64,000 nt of DNA. Origin: Lysobacter helvus. GTDB lineage: Bacteria > Pseudomonadota > Gammaproteobacteria > Xanthomonadales > Xanthomonadaceae. Shown here in pieces: positions 20,910 to 30,395 of this stretch. The DNA lies in assembly GCF_018406645.1 (NCBI RefSeq), contig NZ_AP024546.1:2480001-2544000 (forward strand), in the 5' to 3' direction. The notes beneath the pieces were generated by a model. The model worked only from the letters and a program-made list of their open reading frames with translations. It was not told the DNA's origin and did not search any database. Position numbers and translations under genes: made by a program. The first letter of the stretch is position 1; each line of letters begins with the position of its first letter.

Positions 20910-22004
20910 GTTGCGCGCGGCGTGTTGTTCGAGCGCCCATTCGACATGCTCGCGCACCACGGCGTCTTCGATCCCCGCGCGTGACTGCAACGCCCCCAGC
21001 ACCGCCGGCGTCGTCGGTGCATTCCCCAACGCCACCGCGATGTTCCGCAACCACCGCGCATGCCCGCTGCGCCGGATCGCAGAGCCTTCCGTGCGCTGCA
21101 GGAATTCCGCTTCCGTCCACGCGAACAACTCGGGCAGCGTCGCCGTGTCCAGGTGGTTGCGCGCACGGAAATCCGGCTCGTCGGTCCGCTTCGCGAACTT
21201 GTTCCAGGGACAGACCAGCTGGCAATCGTCGCAGCCGAAGATGCGGTTGCCCATCAACGGCCGCAGTTCCGGGTCGATCGCGCCTTCGTGCTCGATCGTG
21301 AGGTACGAAATGCAGCGCCGCGCATCGAGGCGGTTGGGCGCCACGATCGCCTGCGTCGGGCAGATGTCGATGCAGCGCCGGCACGTGCCGCAATGCGCGC
21401 TGGCCGGTCCATCCACCGGCAGCGGCAGATCCACGTACACCTCGCCGAGGAAGAACCACGAACCGCCGTCGCGATCGATCAGGCACGTGTGCTTGCCGAT
21501 CCAGCCCAGGCCCGCGTTGCGTGCGAGCGCGCGTTCCAGCACCGGCGCCGAATCCACGAACACGCGATGCCCGAAGGGGCCGATCTCCGCCGCGATGCGA
21601 TCGGCGAGGACCTGCAACCGGTGGCGCATCAGCTTGTGGTAGTCGCGGCCCAGCGCGTAGCGCGCCACGTAGGCGCGCACCCCGTCGTCCAGCGTCGCCC
21701 ACGCGGCGTCGTCGTCCTGTCCGTAATCGAGGCCCACCGAAATCACGCGCACGGTGCCGGGCAGCAGGTCCGCCGGGCGCGAACGCTTGTCGCCGTGGCG
21801 CGCCATCCAGTCCATCGAGCCGTACAGGCCCTGCGCCAGCCAGTCGCGCAGGTGGTCTTCGTCGGGCCCGAGCTCGATGCCCGAAAAGCCGCAGCGCTGG
21901 AACCCGAGCTCGCGCGCGATCGCGCGGATCCTGTCCGCGAGGGCGGCCAGCCGATCCGGGTCGTGCGTCGCGGTTTGCACCGCATTGGCCCCAGGGGAAG
22001 TCAC
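20880..22004 (-). CDS. queG: Epoxyqueuosine reductase QueG
   Basis: Cobalamin- and Fe-S-dependent enzyme of the last step of queuosine synthesis in tRNA. 374 residues. Motifs are [24 protein letters not shown] (catalytic Asp region), two cluster sets [12 protein letters not shown] and [13 protein letters not shown], and a C-terminal HEAT-like helical part ([24 protein letters not shown]). The start is GTG 22004, which gives the usual N-terminus; the ORF opens further upstream without conserved residues. Divergent from nnr, exactly as yjeS/queG-nnr-tsaE in E. coli. It overlaps the 3' end of pgi by 30 nt. Confidence 0.95.
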   Translation of the reverse strand: MTSPGANAVQTATHDPDRLAALADRIRAIARELGFQRCGFSGIELGPDEDHLRDWLAQGLYGSMDWMARHGDKRSRPADLLPGTVRVISVGLDYGQDDDAAWATLDDGVRAYVARYALGRDYHKLMRHRLQVLADRIAAEIGPFGHRVFVDSAPVLERALARNAGLGWIGKHTCLIDRDGGSWFFLGEVYVDLPLPVDGPASAHCGTCRRCIDICPTQAIVAPNRLDARRCISYLTIEHEGAIDPELRPLMGNRIFGCDDCQLVCPWNKFAKRTDEPDFRARNHLDTATLPELFAWTEAEFLQRTEGSAIRRSGHARWLRNIAVALGNAPTTPAVLGALQSRAGIEDAVVREHVEWALEQHAARNSGIALDLVE

Positions 22005-22012
22005 GGCGCAAG

Positions 22013-22020
22013 TATAGAAT
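22013..22020 (+). promoter_or_regulatory. -10 box giving a near-leaderless nnr transcript
   Basis: TATAGAAT ends 8 nt before the nnr ATG (22028). A start 6-8 nt downstream of a -10 read here as TATAGA or TAGAAT would fall within about 3 nt of the ATG. No -35 or Shine-Dalgarno was seen. Confidence 0.4.
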
Positions 22021-22027
22021 CGCCACG

Positions 22028-23524
22028 ATGCCGCCGACCCTCGCGCTCTTCGACACGAACGCCGCACGGACGCTGGACGTTCGCGCGACGGCCGAACTCG
22101 GCGGAGACGCCTTCGAACTGATGCGCCGCGCCGGCCGCGCCGCGTGGCATTGCGCGCTGCGCCACTGGCCGCAGGCGCAGCGCATCGTCGTGGTCTGCGG
22201 GCCGGGCAACAACGGCGGCGACGGGCACGTGCTCGCGCGCCTGGCGCTGGAAGCCGGGCGCAACGTGCGCGTGGTGCGCCTGGCCGAACATACGCCGCGC
22301 AGCCCCGCCGCCACGCGCGCCCGCGATGAATTCCGCGAGCGCAACGGCCGCACCGAAGCCTTCGTCGATGCCTTGCCGCCGGCCGACCTCATCGTCGATG
22401 CGCTGTTCGGCATCGGCTTCAAGCGCGCGCCCGAAGGCGCGTCGGCCGCGCTGATCGAGGCCATGAACGCGCATCCCGCGCCGTGCCTGGCGCTCGACGT
22501 GCCCAGCGGCATCGACGCCGATACCGGCGCGATCCGCGGCGTCGCCGTCGCCGCCACGCGCACGCTCGAATTCATCGTCCCCAAGCCGGGCCTGCGCACG
22601 GGCCAGGCGATCGACATCGCCGGCCGCCTGGAACTAGCGGAACTGCAACTCGCGCAACACTTGTTCGAAGGCGTCACGCCGGCCTGCGCGCAGTTATCGT
22701 CGGAAGCCTTGCGCAACGTGTTGCGTCCGCGGCGCCGCGACGCGCACAAGGGCATGGCCGGCCGCGTGCTGTGCCTGGGCGGCGACCACGGCAGCGGCGG
22801 CGCGATCATGCTGTGTGCCGAGGCCGCGATGCGCAGCGGCGCGGGCCTGGTGGATGTCGCCACGCGCGAGGCGCACGTCGCCGCGTTGTTGTCGCGGCGT
22901 CCAGAAGCCATGGCGCGCGCGGTGGAGCGCAGCGAAGACCTCGCCGCGCAGATCGAACACGCCACCGTCGTCGCCGTCGGTCCCGGCCTGGGGCAGGGCG
23001 TGTGGGGCCGCGTGTTGTTCGGCGCCGCGCTCGGCAGCGGCAAGCCGCTCGTGCTCGACGCCGATGCATTGAACCTGCTCGCTGCGCGCGAAAACGCCCC
23101 CGCGTTGCCGCCCGAAACGGTGCTCACGCCGCATCCGGGCGAAGCCGCGCGCCTGCTGCGATCGACGACGGAAGACGTGCAACGCGATCGTTTCGGCGCC
23201 GCGCAAGCGATCGCCGATCGCTTCGATGCCGTCGTCGTGCTGAAGGGCGCAGGCACGATCGTCGCTGCGCCGGGACGACGTTCCGCGCTCATCGGCGCAG
23301 GCAATCCCGGCATGGCCGTCGCCGGCATGGGCGATTTGTTGACGGGCGTGATCGCGGCGATGCGCGCGCAAGGCTTGCCCGCGTTCGATGCCGCGTGCAT
23401 CGGTGCGTTGCTGCATGCCACCGCGGGCGACGACGCTGCGCGCGATGGCGGCGAACGCGGTTTGTTGCCGACGGATCTGTTGCCGCGCCTGCGGCGTCTT
23501 TCGAACGCGGAGATCGCACGCTGA
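22028..23524 (+). CDS. nnr: Bifunctional NAD(P)H-hydrate epimerase/dehydratase
   Basis: Repairs damaged NAD(P)HX. In the 498 residues, the N-terminal YjeF_N epimerase domain (residues ~1-215) contains VVVCGPGNNGGDGHVLARLAL and LALDVPSGIDADTG. The C-terminal ADP-dependent dehydratase domain (~225-498) contains GGDHGSGGAIMLCAEAAMR, VVAVGPGLGQG, LTPHPGEAARLL, VLKGAGTIVAAP, and GNPGMAVAGMGDLLTGVIAA. The ATG at 22028 gives the normal N-terminus. The stop overlaps the tsaE ATG by one nt. Confidence 0.97.
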   Translation: MPPTLALFDTNAARTLDVRATAELGGDAFELMRRAGRAAWHCALRHWPQAQRIVVVCGPGNNGGDGHVLARLALEAGRNVRVVRLAEHTPRSPAATRARDEFRERNGRTEAFVDALPPADLIVDALFGIGFKRAPEGASAALIEAMNAHPAPCLALDVPSGIDADTGAIRGVAVAATRTLEFIVPKPGLRTGQAIDIAGRLELAELQLAQHLFEGVTPACAQLSSEALRNVLRPRRRDAHKGMAGRVLCLGGDHGSGGAIMLCAEAAMRSGAGLVDVATREAHVAALLSRRPEAMARAVERSEDLAAQIEHATVVAVGPGLGQGVWGRVLFGAALGSGKPLVLDADALNLLAARENAPALPPETVLTPHPGEAARLLRSTTEDVQRDRFGAAQAIADRFDAVVVLKGAGTIVAAPGRRSALIGAGNPGMAVAGMGDLLTGVIAAMRAQGLPAFDAACIGALLHATAGDDAARDGGERGLLPTDLLPRLRRLSNAEIAR

Positions 23525-24006
23525 TGCGCCTGCACCTGCCATCGCCTGTTGCAACGGATCGCCTGGGTGCGGCACTCGCCGCGTCGCGTCCGCCGCGCGC
23601 GATCGTGCACCTGCGTGGCGATCTCGGCGCAGGCAAATCCACGCTCGCGCGTGCGTTGTTGCGTGCACTCGGTGTCACCGGTGCGATCCGCAGTCCGACG
23701 TACACGCTCGTCGAACGCTATCCGTTGCCGGAAGGCGGCGATGCGTTGCATCTCGACCTGTATCGCATCGGCGATGCGGGCGAACTCGAGTTCCTCGGCC
23801 TGGATCCCGCGGAAGGCACGTTGTGGTTGATCGAATGGCCGGAGCGGGGCGCCACCGCGCTGCCGCCGCCGGACCTGGCGATCGAACTGGCGCTGGAAGG
23901 CCCGGGCCGCTCCTTCGCCGCCACGGCCGGCACCCCGGCGGGGGCCGACTGGCTGCGCCGCCTGGGGGCCGATCCCGACTTGCGGACCTTTCCTGTGGCT
24001 GGCTAA
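23524..24006 (+). CDS. tsaE: tRNA threonylcarbamoyladenosine synthesis ATPase TsaE
   Basis: ATPase partner of TsaB/TsaD for t6A37 formation on ANN-decoding tRNAs. 160 residues. Walker A is LRGDLGAGKSTLARALL; other family segments are IRSPTYTLVERYPL, LDLYRIGDAGELEFLGLD, and the Walker-B-like LWLIEWPERG. Its position between nnr and amiC is the conserved gammaproteobacterial order. Confidence 0.97.
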   Translation: MRLHLPSPVATDRLGAALAASRPPRAIVHLRGDLGAGKSTLARALLRALGVTGAIRSPTYTLVERYPLPEGGDALHLDLYRIGDAGELEFLGLDPAEGTLWLIEWPERGATALPPPDLAIELALEGPGRSFAATAGTPAGADWLRRLGADPDLRTFPVAG

Positions 24007-24084
24007 GAGGAAGGGGCGGCAGGTCTCGGATTCATAAGGAAATTTCGCTTGCAATCGATGCGACCCGGTGCTTAACTCCCGGCC

Positions 24085-25653
24085 ATGCGCATCAAGGGGG
24101 CGACATTGCAGCAATGGATGCTTGGCGCAGCGCTGGTCTGGGCGCTGTGCTGGAACATTGCGCGCGCCAGTGAAATCAAGGACTTGGCGGTCACGGAAGG
24201 GCCGACCGGCACCCGCGCCGAGCTCCGCCTGGACGCCCCGGCCAAGTTCACCACGCTGACCCTCGCCGGCCCCGACCGGCTGGTGGTCGACCTCCCCGAA
24301 TCCAGCCTCGCCCGCGGCGTCCGTGCGCCGGCCGGCGCCGGCGTCGTCAAGGCAGTCCGCACCGGCCATCCCGTGCCGGGCACCGTCCGCATCGTGTTCG
24401 ACCTGGCCCTGCCGGTCGTCGCGCTCAAGCCCCGCATCGAACCCACCGCCGACGGCGCGCGCCTGGTGCTCGAGTGGCCGGGCGACGGCACGAGCGCGAA
24501 CACCGCGGTCGCGAACGTGCCGGCGCCCAGCGCCGCGGACGATCCGATCGCCGCGTTCGCAACGAAGGAAGACGAATCCGACGCGCCCCCGCCGGTCGAC
24601 ACCGCTGCGCAAGCCGCGGCGTCGGCGCAGGCCACCTCGCGCCTGATCGCCGCCACGACGGCGCCTGTGAATCCGCCGCCGGCCACCGCGCGCCGCGCGA
24701 CGACGGTAATTCCGAACGGCACCGTTTCGACCGGCACGCTCCCGGCTGGCACGGTATCGAGCAGCACGGTCCCGACCACGATCGCGACCGGCGTGCCCAC
24801 GAAGGTGGCGCCGACGCTCCCGTCCCCGAATTCGGCCATGACCACGCCGCCGCCCGGCGCGACCAAGTCGATGCAGCAACTGATGCGTGGCGGCATGCGC
24901 CCGCTGATCGTCGCCATCGATGCGGGCCACGGCGGCCAGGATCCCGGCGCGCGCGGCGCCAACGGCAGCCGCGAGAAAGACCTCACGCTCGCCATCGCGC
25001 GCGAACTCGCGCGCCAGGTCAACGCCACGCCCGGCCTGAAGGCGTACCTCACGCGCGACACCGACGTGTTCATCCCCCTCGCGCAGCGCTACCAGAAGGC
25101 GCGCGCGGCGAAGGCGGACCTGTTCGTGTCGATCCACGCCGATGCGTTCAACAATCCCGAAGCCAGCGGCTCGTCGGTGTTCGTGCTCTCGCAGCGCGGC
25201 GCCTCGTCGCAGGCCGCGCGGTGGCTGGCGAACCAGGAAAACGCGGCCGACCTGGTCGGCGGCGTGCGCCTGCAGGACAAGGACAACACGCTGGCCTCGG
25301 TGCTGCTCGACCTGTCGCAGAGCGCCACGATGAAGGCCTCCGAGGACATCGCCGGCCACGTGCTGACGGGCCTCAAGCGCCTGGGCCGCACGCACAAGTC
25401 GTCGGTGGAGCGCGCGAACTTCGTCGTGCTGCGCTCGCCCGACGTGCCGTCGATGCTGGTCGAGACCGCGTTCATCACCAACCCGGACGAGGAGCGCAAG
25501 CTCAACGACCCGCGCCACCGCACCGAACTGGCGCGCGCGATCCTCGACGGCGTCAATACCTACTTCACCCGCCAGCCGCCGCCGGGCACGCTGTACGCCG
25601 CGCGCGCCGAAGCCGCCGAACAAGCCACCGCGTCCACCGCCGGCAGCCGCTGA
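24085..25653 (+). CDS. amiC: N-acetylmuramoyl-L-alanine amidase, AmiC/AmiB type
   Basis: A periplasmic zinc amidase that cleaves septal peptidoglycan during cell separation. 522 residues: an N-terminal export signal ([23 protein letters not shown]), an AMIN domain (~residues 30-130: [32 protein letters not shown]), a long Ala/Thr/Pro linker (~135-265), then the amidase_3 domain. Zn ligands lie in [15 protein letters not shown], in the following [11 protein letters not shown] (Glu), and in [11 protein letters not shown]; the catalytic Glu is in [10 protein letters not shown]. No C-terminal LysM, unlike some AmiB proteins. It follows tsaE and precedes mutL, as in E. coli amiB. Confidence 0.95.
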   Translation: MRIKGATLQQWMLGAALVWALCWNIARASEIKDLAVTEGPTGTRAELRLDAPAKFTTLTLAGPDRLVVDLPESSLARGVRAPAGAGVVKAVRTGHPVPGTVRIVFDLALPVVALKPRIEPTADGARLVLEWPGDGTSANTAVANVPAPSAADDPIAAFATKEDESDAPPPVDTAAQAAASAQATSRLIAATTAPVNPPPATARRATTVIPNGTVSTGTLPAGTVSSSTVPTTIATGVPTKVAPTLPSPNSAMTTPPPGATKSMQQLMRGGMRPLIVAIDAGHGGQDPGARGANGSREKDLTLAIARELARQVNATPGLKAYLTRDTDVFIPLAQRYQKARAAKADLFVSIHADAFNNPEASGSSVFVLSQRGASSQAARWLANQENAADLVGGVRLQDKDNTLASVLLDLSQSATMKASEDIAGHVLTGLKRLGRTHKSSVERANFVVLRSPDVPSMLVETAFITNPDEERKLNDPRHRTELARAILDGVNTYFTRQPPPGTLYAARAEAAEQATASTAGSR

Positions 25654-25677
25654 CGGCCGCCAAGGCCGGGCTATCAT
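25650..25677 (+). promoter_or_regulatory. Promoter for mutL
   Basis: CTGACG (25650-25655) and TATCAT (25672-25677) with a 16-nt spacer, starting at the amiC stop codon. The predicted start near 25684 leaves a ~23-nt leader to the GTG at 25707. Confidence 0.45.
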
Positions 25678-25706
25678 CGGCACTGCTTCCTGCCGCAGCG
25701 CCCGCC

Positions 25707-27500
25707 GTGCCGATCCGCCAGCTCCCCGACACGCTCATCAACCAGATCGCCGCGGGCGAGGTCGTCGAACGGCCCGCATCGGTGGTGAAAGAGCTCGTCG
25801 AGAACGCGCTGGATGCCGGTGCGCATCGCGTGGAGATCGACCTGGAAGAAGGCGGCATCCGCCTGATCCGCGTGCGCGACGACGGCGGCGGCATTCCCGC
25901 CGACGAACTTCCGCTCGCGATCTCGCGGCACGCCACCAGCAAGATCGCGTCGCTCGATGATCTCGAAGCCGTCGCGACGCTCGGCTTCCGCGGCGAAGCA
26001 TTGCCATCGATCGCGTCCGTCAGCCGCTTCATGCTCGCCTCGCGCCACACCGACAGCGACCACGGCGCCGCGTTGCAAGTCGACGGCGGCCGCGTCGGCA
26101 GCGTCACGCCGAAGGCGCATCCGACCGGCACCACGGTGGAAGTGCGCGACCTGTTCTACAACGTGCCCGCGCGCCGCAAGTTCATGCGCGCCGAACGCAC
26201 GGAGATGGGCCACATCGAAGAATGGCTGCGCTCGCTCGCGCTCGCGCGGCTCGACGTCGAACTGCGCGTCTCGCACAACGGCCGCCCCGCGCGCCGGTAT
26301 CGCGGCGACAACATGCTGGCCTCCACCGATCGCCTGTTCGAAACCCTTGGCGAAGAATTCGCCAAGCACGCCCTGCGCGTGGACCACGAAGCCGCCGGCC
26401 TGCGCCTGCACGGCTGGATCGCGCAGCCCGTGTACAACCGCGCCAGCGCCGACCAGCAATACCTGTACGTCAACGGCCGCAGCGTGCGCGATCGCAGCGT
26501 CGCGCACGCGGTGAAGCAGGCCTACAGCGACGTGCTGTTCCATGGCCGGCAGCCGGCGTACGTCCTGTTCCTCGAAGTGGATCCGCGCACGGTGGACGTC
26601 AACGTGCATCCGGCGAAACACGAAGTGCGCTTCCGCGAATCGCGCCTCGTGCACGACTTCACCTATCGCACGCTGCAGCAGGCGCTCGCGGAAACGCGCG
26701 CGGGCATGGCCGCGGACGTGGCGCCGGTCGCGGACATCGGTGCGCGCACGTGGGTGGGCCCCTCGACCTGGCAGGGCAACAACCAATCGGGCCTGTCGTT
26801 GCGCGTCGAAGAAACCCGCGCCGGCTACGCGCACCTGTACGCCCCGGTCGACGCGGACACCGACGTCGCACTCGCCGAACGCCCGATGCCGATGCCCGAA
26901 GCGCGCGACGATGCCGCGCCGCCGCTCGGCTTTGCGATCGCGCAGTTGCACGGCATCTACATCCTCGCCGAGAACGCCGAGGGCCTGATCGTCGTGGACA
27001 TGCACGCTGCGCACGAACGCATCGGCTACGAGAAACTCAAGCACGCGCACGACGGCGCCGGCCTGCGCACGCAACCGCTGCTCGTGCCGATGACGGTGGC
27101 CGTGTCGGAGCGCGAAGCCGACGTCGCCGAACGCGAAGCCGCCACGCTCGCGCAACTCGGCTTCGAAGCCACGCGCGCCGGCCCGCAATCGGTCGCCTTG
27201 CGCAGCGTGCCCGCGCTGCTCGCCGATGGCGATGTCGAAGCGTTGCTGCGCGACGTGCTCGCCGACCTGCGCGAACACGGCGAATCCCGCCGCATCGCCA
27301 ACGCGCGCGACGAACTGCTGTCGACGATGGCGTGCCACGGCGCGGTGCGCGCCAACCGCCGCCTCGGCATCCCGGAAATGAACGCGTTGCTGCGCGAGAT
27401 GGAAGCGACCGAACGGTCCGGCCAGTGCAACCATGGCCGCCCGACGTGGACGCGCGTTTCGCTCACCGACATCGACCGCTGGTTCCTGCGAGGACGTTGA
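25707..27500 (+). CDS. mutL: DNA mismatch repair protein MutL
   Basis: Links MutS mismatch recognition to MutH-type or intrinsic nicking and to helicase. 597 residues. GHKL ATPase motifs are [25 protein letters not shown] (motif I), [12 protein letters not shown] (motif II), ATSKI, and [15 protein letters not shown] (motif III). The transducer domain contains [12 protein letters not shown] and [14 protein letters not shown]. The C-terminal dimerisation domain has [28 protein letters not shown] and CNHGRPTW; I did not see the metal-binding DQHAxxExxxxE endonuclease motif in full. The start is GTG 25707; upstream frame is only shadow of amiC. Confidence 0.97.
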   Translation: MPIRQLPDTLINQIAAGEVVERPASVVKELVENALDAGAHRVEIDLEEGGIRLIRVRDDGGGIPADELPLAISRHATSKIASLDDLEAVATLGFRGEALPSIASVSRFMLASRHTDSDHGAALQVDGGRVGSVTPKAHPTGTTVEVRDLFYNVPARRKFMRAERTEMGHIEEWLRSLALARLDVELRVSHNGRPARRYRGDNMLASTDRLFETLGEEFAKHALRVDHEAAGLRLHGWIAQPVYNRASADQQYLYVNGRSVRDRSVAHAVKQAYSDVLFHGRQPAYVLFLEVDPRTVDVNVHPAKHEVRFRESRLVHDFTYRTLQQALAETRAGMAADVAPVADIGARTWVGPSTWQGNNQSGLSLRVEETRAGYAHLYAPVDADTDVALAERPMPMPEARDDAAPPLGFAIAQLHGIYILAENAEGLIVVDMHAAHERIGYEKLKHAHDGAGLRTQPLLVPMTVAVSEREADVAEREAATLAQLGFEATRAGPQSVALRSVPALLADGDVEALLRDVLADLREHGESRRIANARDELLSTMACHGAVRANRRLGIPEMNALLREMEATERSGQCNHGRPTWTRVSLTDIDRWFLRGR

Positions 27501-27501
27501 A

Positions 27502-28437
27502 ATGGGGAAGGGGATTGCAATCGCACTCGGCGTGGCGTTCGCGCTCGCCGGCTGCAACAAGGGCGACGACGGCGCCGCCGCGCGCGCGAAGGCCGCCGCG
27601 GAAGCGAAGGCGTTCGCGGCGCACGAAGCGCCGTATCGCAAGGAACGCATCGACGGCCTGCTCGCGCCGGAAGGCTGGACCACGCTGGTCGGCCTGCACT
27701 GGCTCGAACGCGGTTCGCACTACGCCGGCAGAGCGCCGAACAACGGCATCCACCTGGCGAAGGGCCCGGCGAACCTGGGCATGTTCGATGTCTCGCCCAA
27801 GGGCCTCGTGCGCTTCGTGCCGGCCAAGGGCCTGGCGCTGACGCTCGATGGCCAACCGCTGCAGGGCGCGATCGTGATGCGCACCGACCAGGATGAAGGC
27901 GGCGCGAGCAAGCTCGGCTTCGACGACGGCAAGGGCGTGGCGACGGTGATCGTGCGTGGTGATCGCACCGCGTTGCGCGTCAAGCACGCCGATGCCGAAG
28001 CGCGCACGCAGTTCGCCGGGCTGCAATGGTGGCCGGGCGGCGCGTCGTGGGTGGTGCCGGGCAAGTTCGTGCCGCACGAAGCCGGGCGCACGGTGCAGAT
28101 CGTCAACATCATCAACCAGGTCGAACAGGTGCCGAACCCGGGCCTGGTCGAATTCCAGCGCGACGGCAAGACCTACCGGCTGGAAGCGATCGACGAAGGC
28201 GAACCGACGTTGTTCCTCGTGTTTGCCGACCGCACCAGCGGCCACGGCAGCTATCCCGCCGGCCGCTACATGGACATCGCGCGCCCGGATGCGAAGGGCA
28301 ACGTGACGCTCGACTTCAACCGCGCCTACAACCCGCCGTGCGCGTTCACCGCGTACGCGACGTGCCCGATGCCGCCGGCCGCCAACCGCCTCGATCTCGC
28401 GATCGCGGCGGGCGAGCGCGCCTACGCCAAACACTGA
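27502..28437 (+). CDS. DUF1684 family lipoprotein
   Basis: A 311-residue predicted lipoprotein. The N-terminus MGKGIAIALGVAFALAGC is a short signal with a lipobox LAGC (Cys18). Then comes a charged Ala/Lys helix and the DUF1684 domain: YRKERIDGLLAPEGWTTLVGLHWLE opens it, and GHGSYPAGRYMD with LDFNRAYNPPCAFTAYATCPMPP closes it. The last part (N-P-P-C-A-F/Y...C-P-P-P) is the hallmark of the family, whose biochemical role is not established. The ATG lies 1 nt after the mutL stop, so it is co-transcribed. In E. coli this position is held by miaA. Confidence 0.85.
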   Translation: MGKGIAIALGVAFALAGCNKGDDGAAARAKAAAEAKAFAAHEAPYRKERIDGLLAPEGWTTLVGLHWLERGSHYAGRAPNNGIHLAKGPANLGMFDVSPKGLVRFVPAKGLALTLDGQPLQGAIVMRTDQDEGGASKLGFDDGKGVATVIVRGDRTALRVKHADAEARTQFAGLQWWPGGASWVVPGKFVPHEAGRTVQIVNIINQVEQVPNPGLVEFQRDGKTYRLEAIDEGEPTLFLVFADRTSGHGSYPAGRYMDIARPDAKGNVTLDFNRAYNPPCAFTAYATCPMPPAANRLDLAIAAGERAYAKH

Positions 28438-28463
28438 CCACCGCATTCCACCAAGGATCGTCC

Positions 28464-29417
28464 ATGCCCCGTTCCGCCTGGTTGTCGCTCCTCCTCGCCG
28501 CTGCGTTGCCCGTGCTCGCGGCGTCGCCCGCGAAGGCGCCGGCACCGCAGTCCTCGCCCGTGCCGCTGCTGTGGAAGGTGTCCGACGCCAACAACAGCGT
28601 GTACCTGCTCGGTTCCTTCCACCTGCTGCGCAAGGATGACTATCCCTTGTCGAAGGACATCGATGCGGCGCTGACGGATGCCGAATCGGTGATGTTCGAA
28701 TTGCCGCCCGAAGAGATGGGTTCGGTGGAGCTGGGCCAGAGCATGTTCGTCGCCGCGGTGCGCACCGACGGCACGACGTTGTCCGACGATCTCACCCCGG
28801 CGATGCAGAAGAACTACGACAAGTGGGTGGCCGCGCACGATACCGACATCCGCGCAATGTTCGGCGGCGCCGCGGGCGCGGAACTGCTGCAGAAGATGAA
28901 GCCGTGGATGGTGGGCATCCTGGTGTCGCTGGTCGATGCGAAGGGGATGGGCATGGAATCGGAGCTCGGCCTCGACATGCACCTCTCCGCGGCGGCGAAG
29001 GCCGCGGGCAAGCCGTCCAGCGGCCTGGAAACGGGCGCGCAGCAGCTGGCGTTGTTCTCGGGCATGTCGCGCGAGGAGCAGCTGCAGTTGCTCGACGAGG
29101 CGCTGACCGAATCGTCCGACGGCAAGCAGGAGATGGAATCGCTGCACCGCGAGTGGCGCGCCGGCAATGCCGATGCGTTGTGGAACGGCATGGGCAAGGA
29201 GACGCGCGCGAAGTTCCCGGCGCTCTACCGCCGTATCAACGTCGAGCGCAACGATGCGTGGGTGCCGAAGCTCGAAGGCTTGCTGCGCGCGCCGGGCACG
29301 GACGATACGTTGGTCGTGGTGGGTGCGCTGCACCTGCTCGGCAACGATGGCGTCGTCGAGAAGCTGCGCGCGAAGGGGTTCAAGGTCGAGCGGATCTGCA
29401 GCGCCTGCAAGCACTGA
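28464..29417 (+). CDS. TraB/GumN family exported protein
   Basis: A 317-residue protein with a signal peptide (MPRSAWLSLLLAAALPVLA-A). The family hallmark LLWKVSDANNSVYLLGSFHLL carries the GxxH of the proposed metal/active site, followed by VMFELPPEEMG (conserved acidic residues). The C-terminal partner strand VVVGALHLLGNDGVVEKLRAKGF has the second GxLH motif. TraB/GumN domains resemble metal-dependent hydrolases of the EreA/ChaN superfamily; the substrate is unknown. Shine-Dalgarno AAGGA precedes the ATG at 28464. Likely end of the amiC-mutL-DUF1684 unit. Confidence 0.88.
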   Translation: MPRSAWLSLLLAAALPVLAASPAKAPAPQSSPVPLLWKVSDANNSVYLLGSFHLLRKDDYPLSKDIDAALTDAESVMFELPPEEMGSVELGQSMFVAAVRTDGTTLSDDLTPAMQKNYDKWVAAHDTDIRAMFGGAAGAELLQKMKPWMVGILVSLVDAKGMGMESELGLDMHLSAAAKAAGKPSSGLETGAQQLALFSGMSREEQLQLLDEALTESSDGKQEMESLHREWRAGNADALWNGMGKETRAKFPALYRRINVERNDAWVPKLEGLLRAPGTDDTLVVVGALHLLGNDGVVEKLRAKGFKVERICSACKH

Positions 29418-29763
29418 CTGTTTACTTGCGTCGTCCCCGCGAAGGCGGGGACACCCAGAGGGGCGCTCCGCCACGCCCCATCGCACAGTCTTTTCTGCCG
29501 CAAGAGCAACGCGGCAGAAAAGACCGTACGACGTGCCGCGTCGGATCTCGTCGCCGTCTTGTTCGCGCCAACACGCCTGCGTAGACCCATGCACCGCAGC
29601 GGACAGTTGCTGGCGAACACATCTGCTCCGGATGGACGGCGCGCCGCCCACCTCGAGCCCTCGCATCTGAAATGCCTCACTGCTCTCTGGCAGGCGGGGC
29701 GCCTGTCCAAGTCTGTGCCTTCCACACATTAGGAAGGAAAGCGGTGGCACCGCGCTTTTGATT
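29418..29763. other. Gene-free stretch with two perfect hairpins
   Basis: No protein gene is supported here. It starts with a REP-like palindrome GTCCCCGC-GAAG-GCGGGGAC (29433-29452) and continues with a 14-bp perfect hairpin: GTCTTTTCTGCCGC at 29488-29501 pairs with GCGGCAGAAAAGAC at 29511-29524 around a 9-nt loop. No T-run follows the second. The remaining ~240 nt up to the 205-bp repeat show nothing I recognise apart from a degenerate GCGGTGGCACCGCGC palindrome near 29740. Confidence 0.6.
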
Positions 29764-29970
29764 GTCGCGAAAGAAGTGATTGGGTTGCGCGTGCGTTACT
29801 ACGCACGCCAGCGAACCCAGGAAAAGGTCGGCCTCTTGATCGAAAAGGCACGCAAGGTGATGCCCCAGCCCGTGGTGGGGTGAGAATTTTCGCCGCCACG
29901 TCGGCGAGAAATTCTTACCCCGCCGCGGGTTCGGGCGACGAGGTCTTCACTCCAGGCGGGCTTCTGCAGG
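29764..29970 (+). repeat. Dispersed 205-bp repeat, copy A (subfamily 1)
   Basis: Begins GTCGCGAAAGAAGTGATTGGG, then hairpin I (GCGTGCG-TTACTA-CGCACGC), the conserved box TTGATCGAAAAGG, and hairpin II at 29869-29929. Hairpin II has a ~27-bp stem with three G-U pairs at least and one bulged A, loop near CCACGT, with arms starting CCCGTGGTGGGGTGAG. The element ends in GGCGGGCTTCTGCAG. Its last 24 nt are also the last codons and stop of rnfB on the minus strand. Unlike the other two sites, no partner in opposite orientation is seen. Confidence 0.85.
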
Positions 29971-30387
29971 AATGCCAAGCGAAACCATCACGATGCAGTC
30001 CACAGGACACGCGGGCACGCACAGCTCACACCCGGTGCACAGCGCGTCGATGACGGTGTGCATGCGCTTGCTCCCCCCGACGATCGCGTCGACTGGGCAG
30101 GCCTGGATGCACTTCGTGCAGCCGATGCAGTCGGCTTCGACCACCAGCGCGACGATCGGCGGCTTGTGCGTGCCGCGTTCGCGGTCGTAGGGTTTCGCGG
30201 GCACGTGCAGCGCGTGCGCCAATGCACGCGCGCCGGCATCGCCGCCGGGCGGGCAACGATCGACGTCCGCTTCGCCACGCGCCATCGCGTCGGCATACGG
30301 ACGACAACCCGCGAACCCGCACTGGCCGCATTGGGTCTGCGGCAACAGGCGATCGAGGCGTTCGACGAGATCGATGGCGATGGCCAT
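29947..30387 (-). CDS. rnfB: RnfB-like electron transport protein
   Basis: A 146-residue Fe-S protein. The N-terminal [4Fe-4S] domain has [19 protein letters not shown]...DRCPPGG, and two ferredoxin-type sets follow: [16 protein letters not shown] and [16 protein letters not shown]. It lacks the N-terminal membrane helix of E. coli RnfB and no other rnf subunit gene is present, so it may act as a soluble ferredoxin-like carrier. The start ATG at 30387 was chosen; a GTG at 30399 overlaps the metG stop. The C-terminal residues PAEARLE and the stop codon lie inside the dispersed repeat copy A. Confidence 0.88.
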   Translation of the reverse strand: MAIAIDLVERLDRLLPQTQCGQCGFAGCRPYADAMARGEADVDRCPPGGDAGARALAHALHVPAKPYDRERGTHKPPIVALVVEADCIGCTKCIQACPVDAIVGGSKRMHTVIDALCTGCELCVPACPVDCIVMVSLGIPAEARLE

Positions 30388-30395
30388 CGACAGGC

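Noticed and set aside
20770-25683. Open frame of about 1,640 codons on the minus strand
   Set aside because: Only its right-to-left last part near queG shares coding sense; most is antisense to nnr, tsaE and amiC. GC-rich DNA has few stops in such frames, and the translation is Arg/Ala/His-rich with no domain.
29764-29970. Repeat copy A as an insertion sequence
   Set aside because: About 205 bp, with no transposase frame, no terminal inverted repeat pair of its own and no target duplication that I could see.
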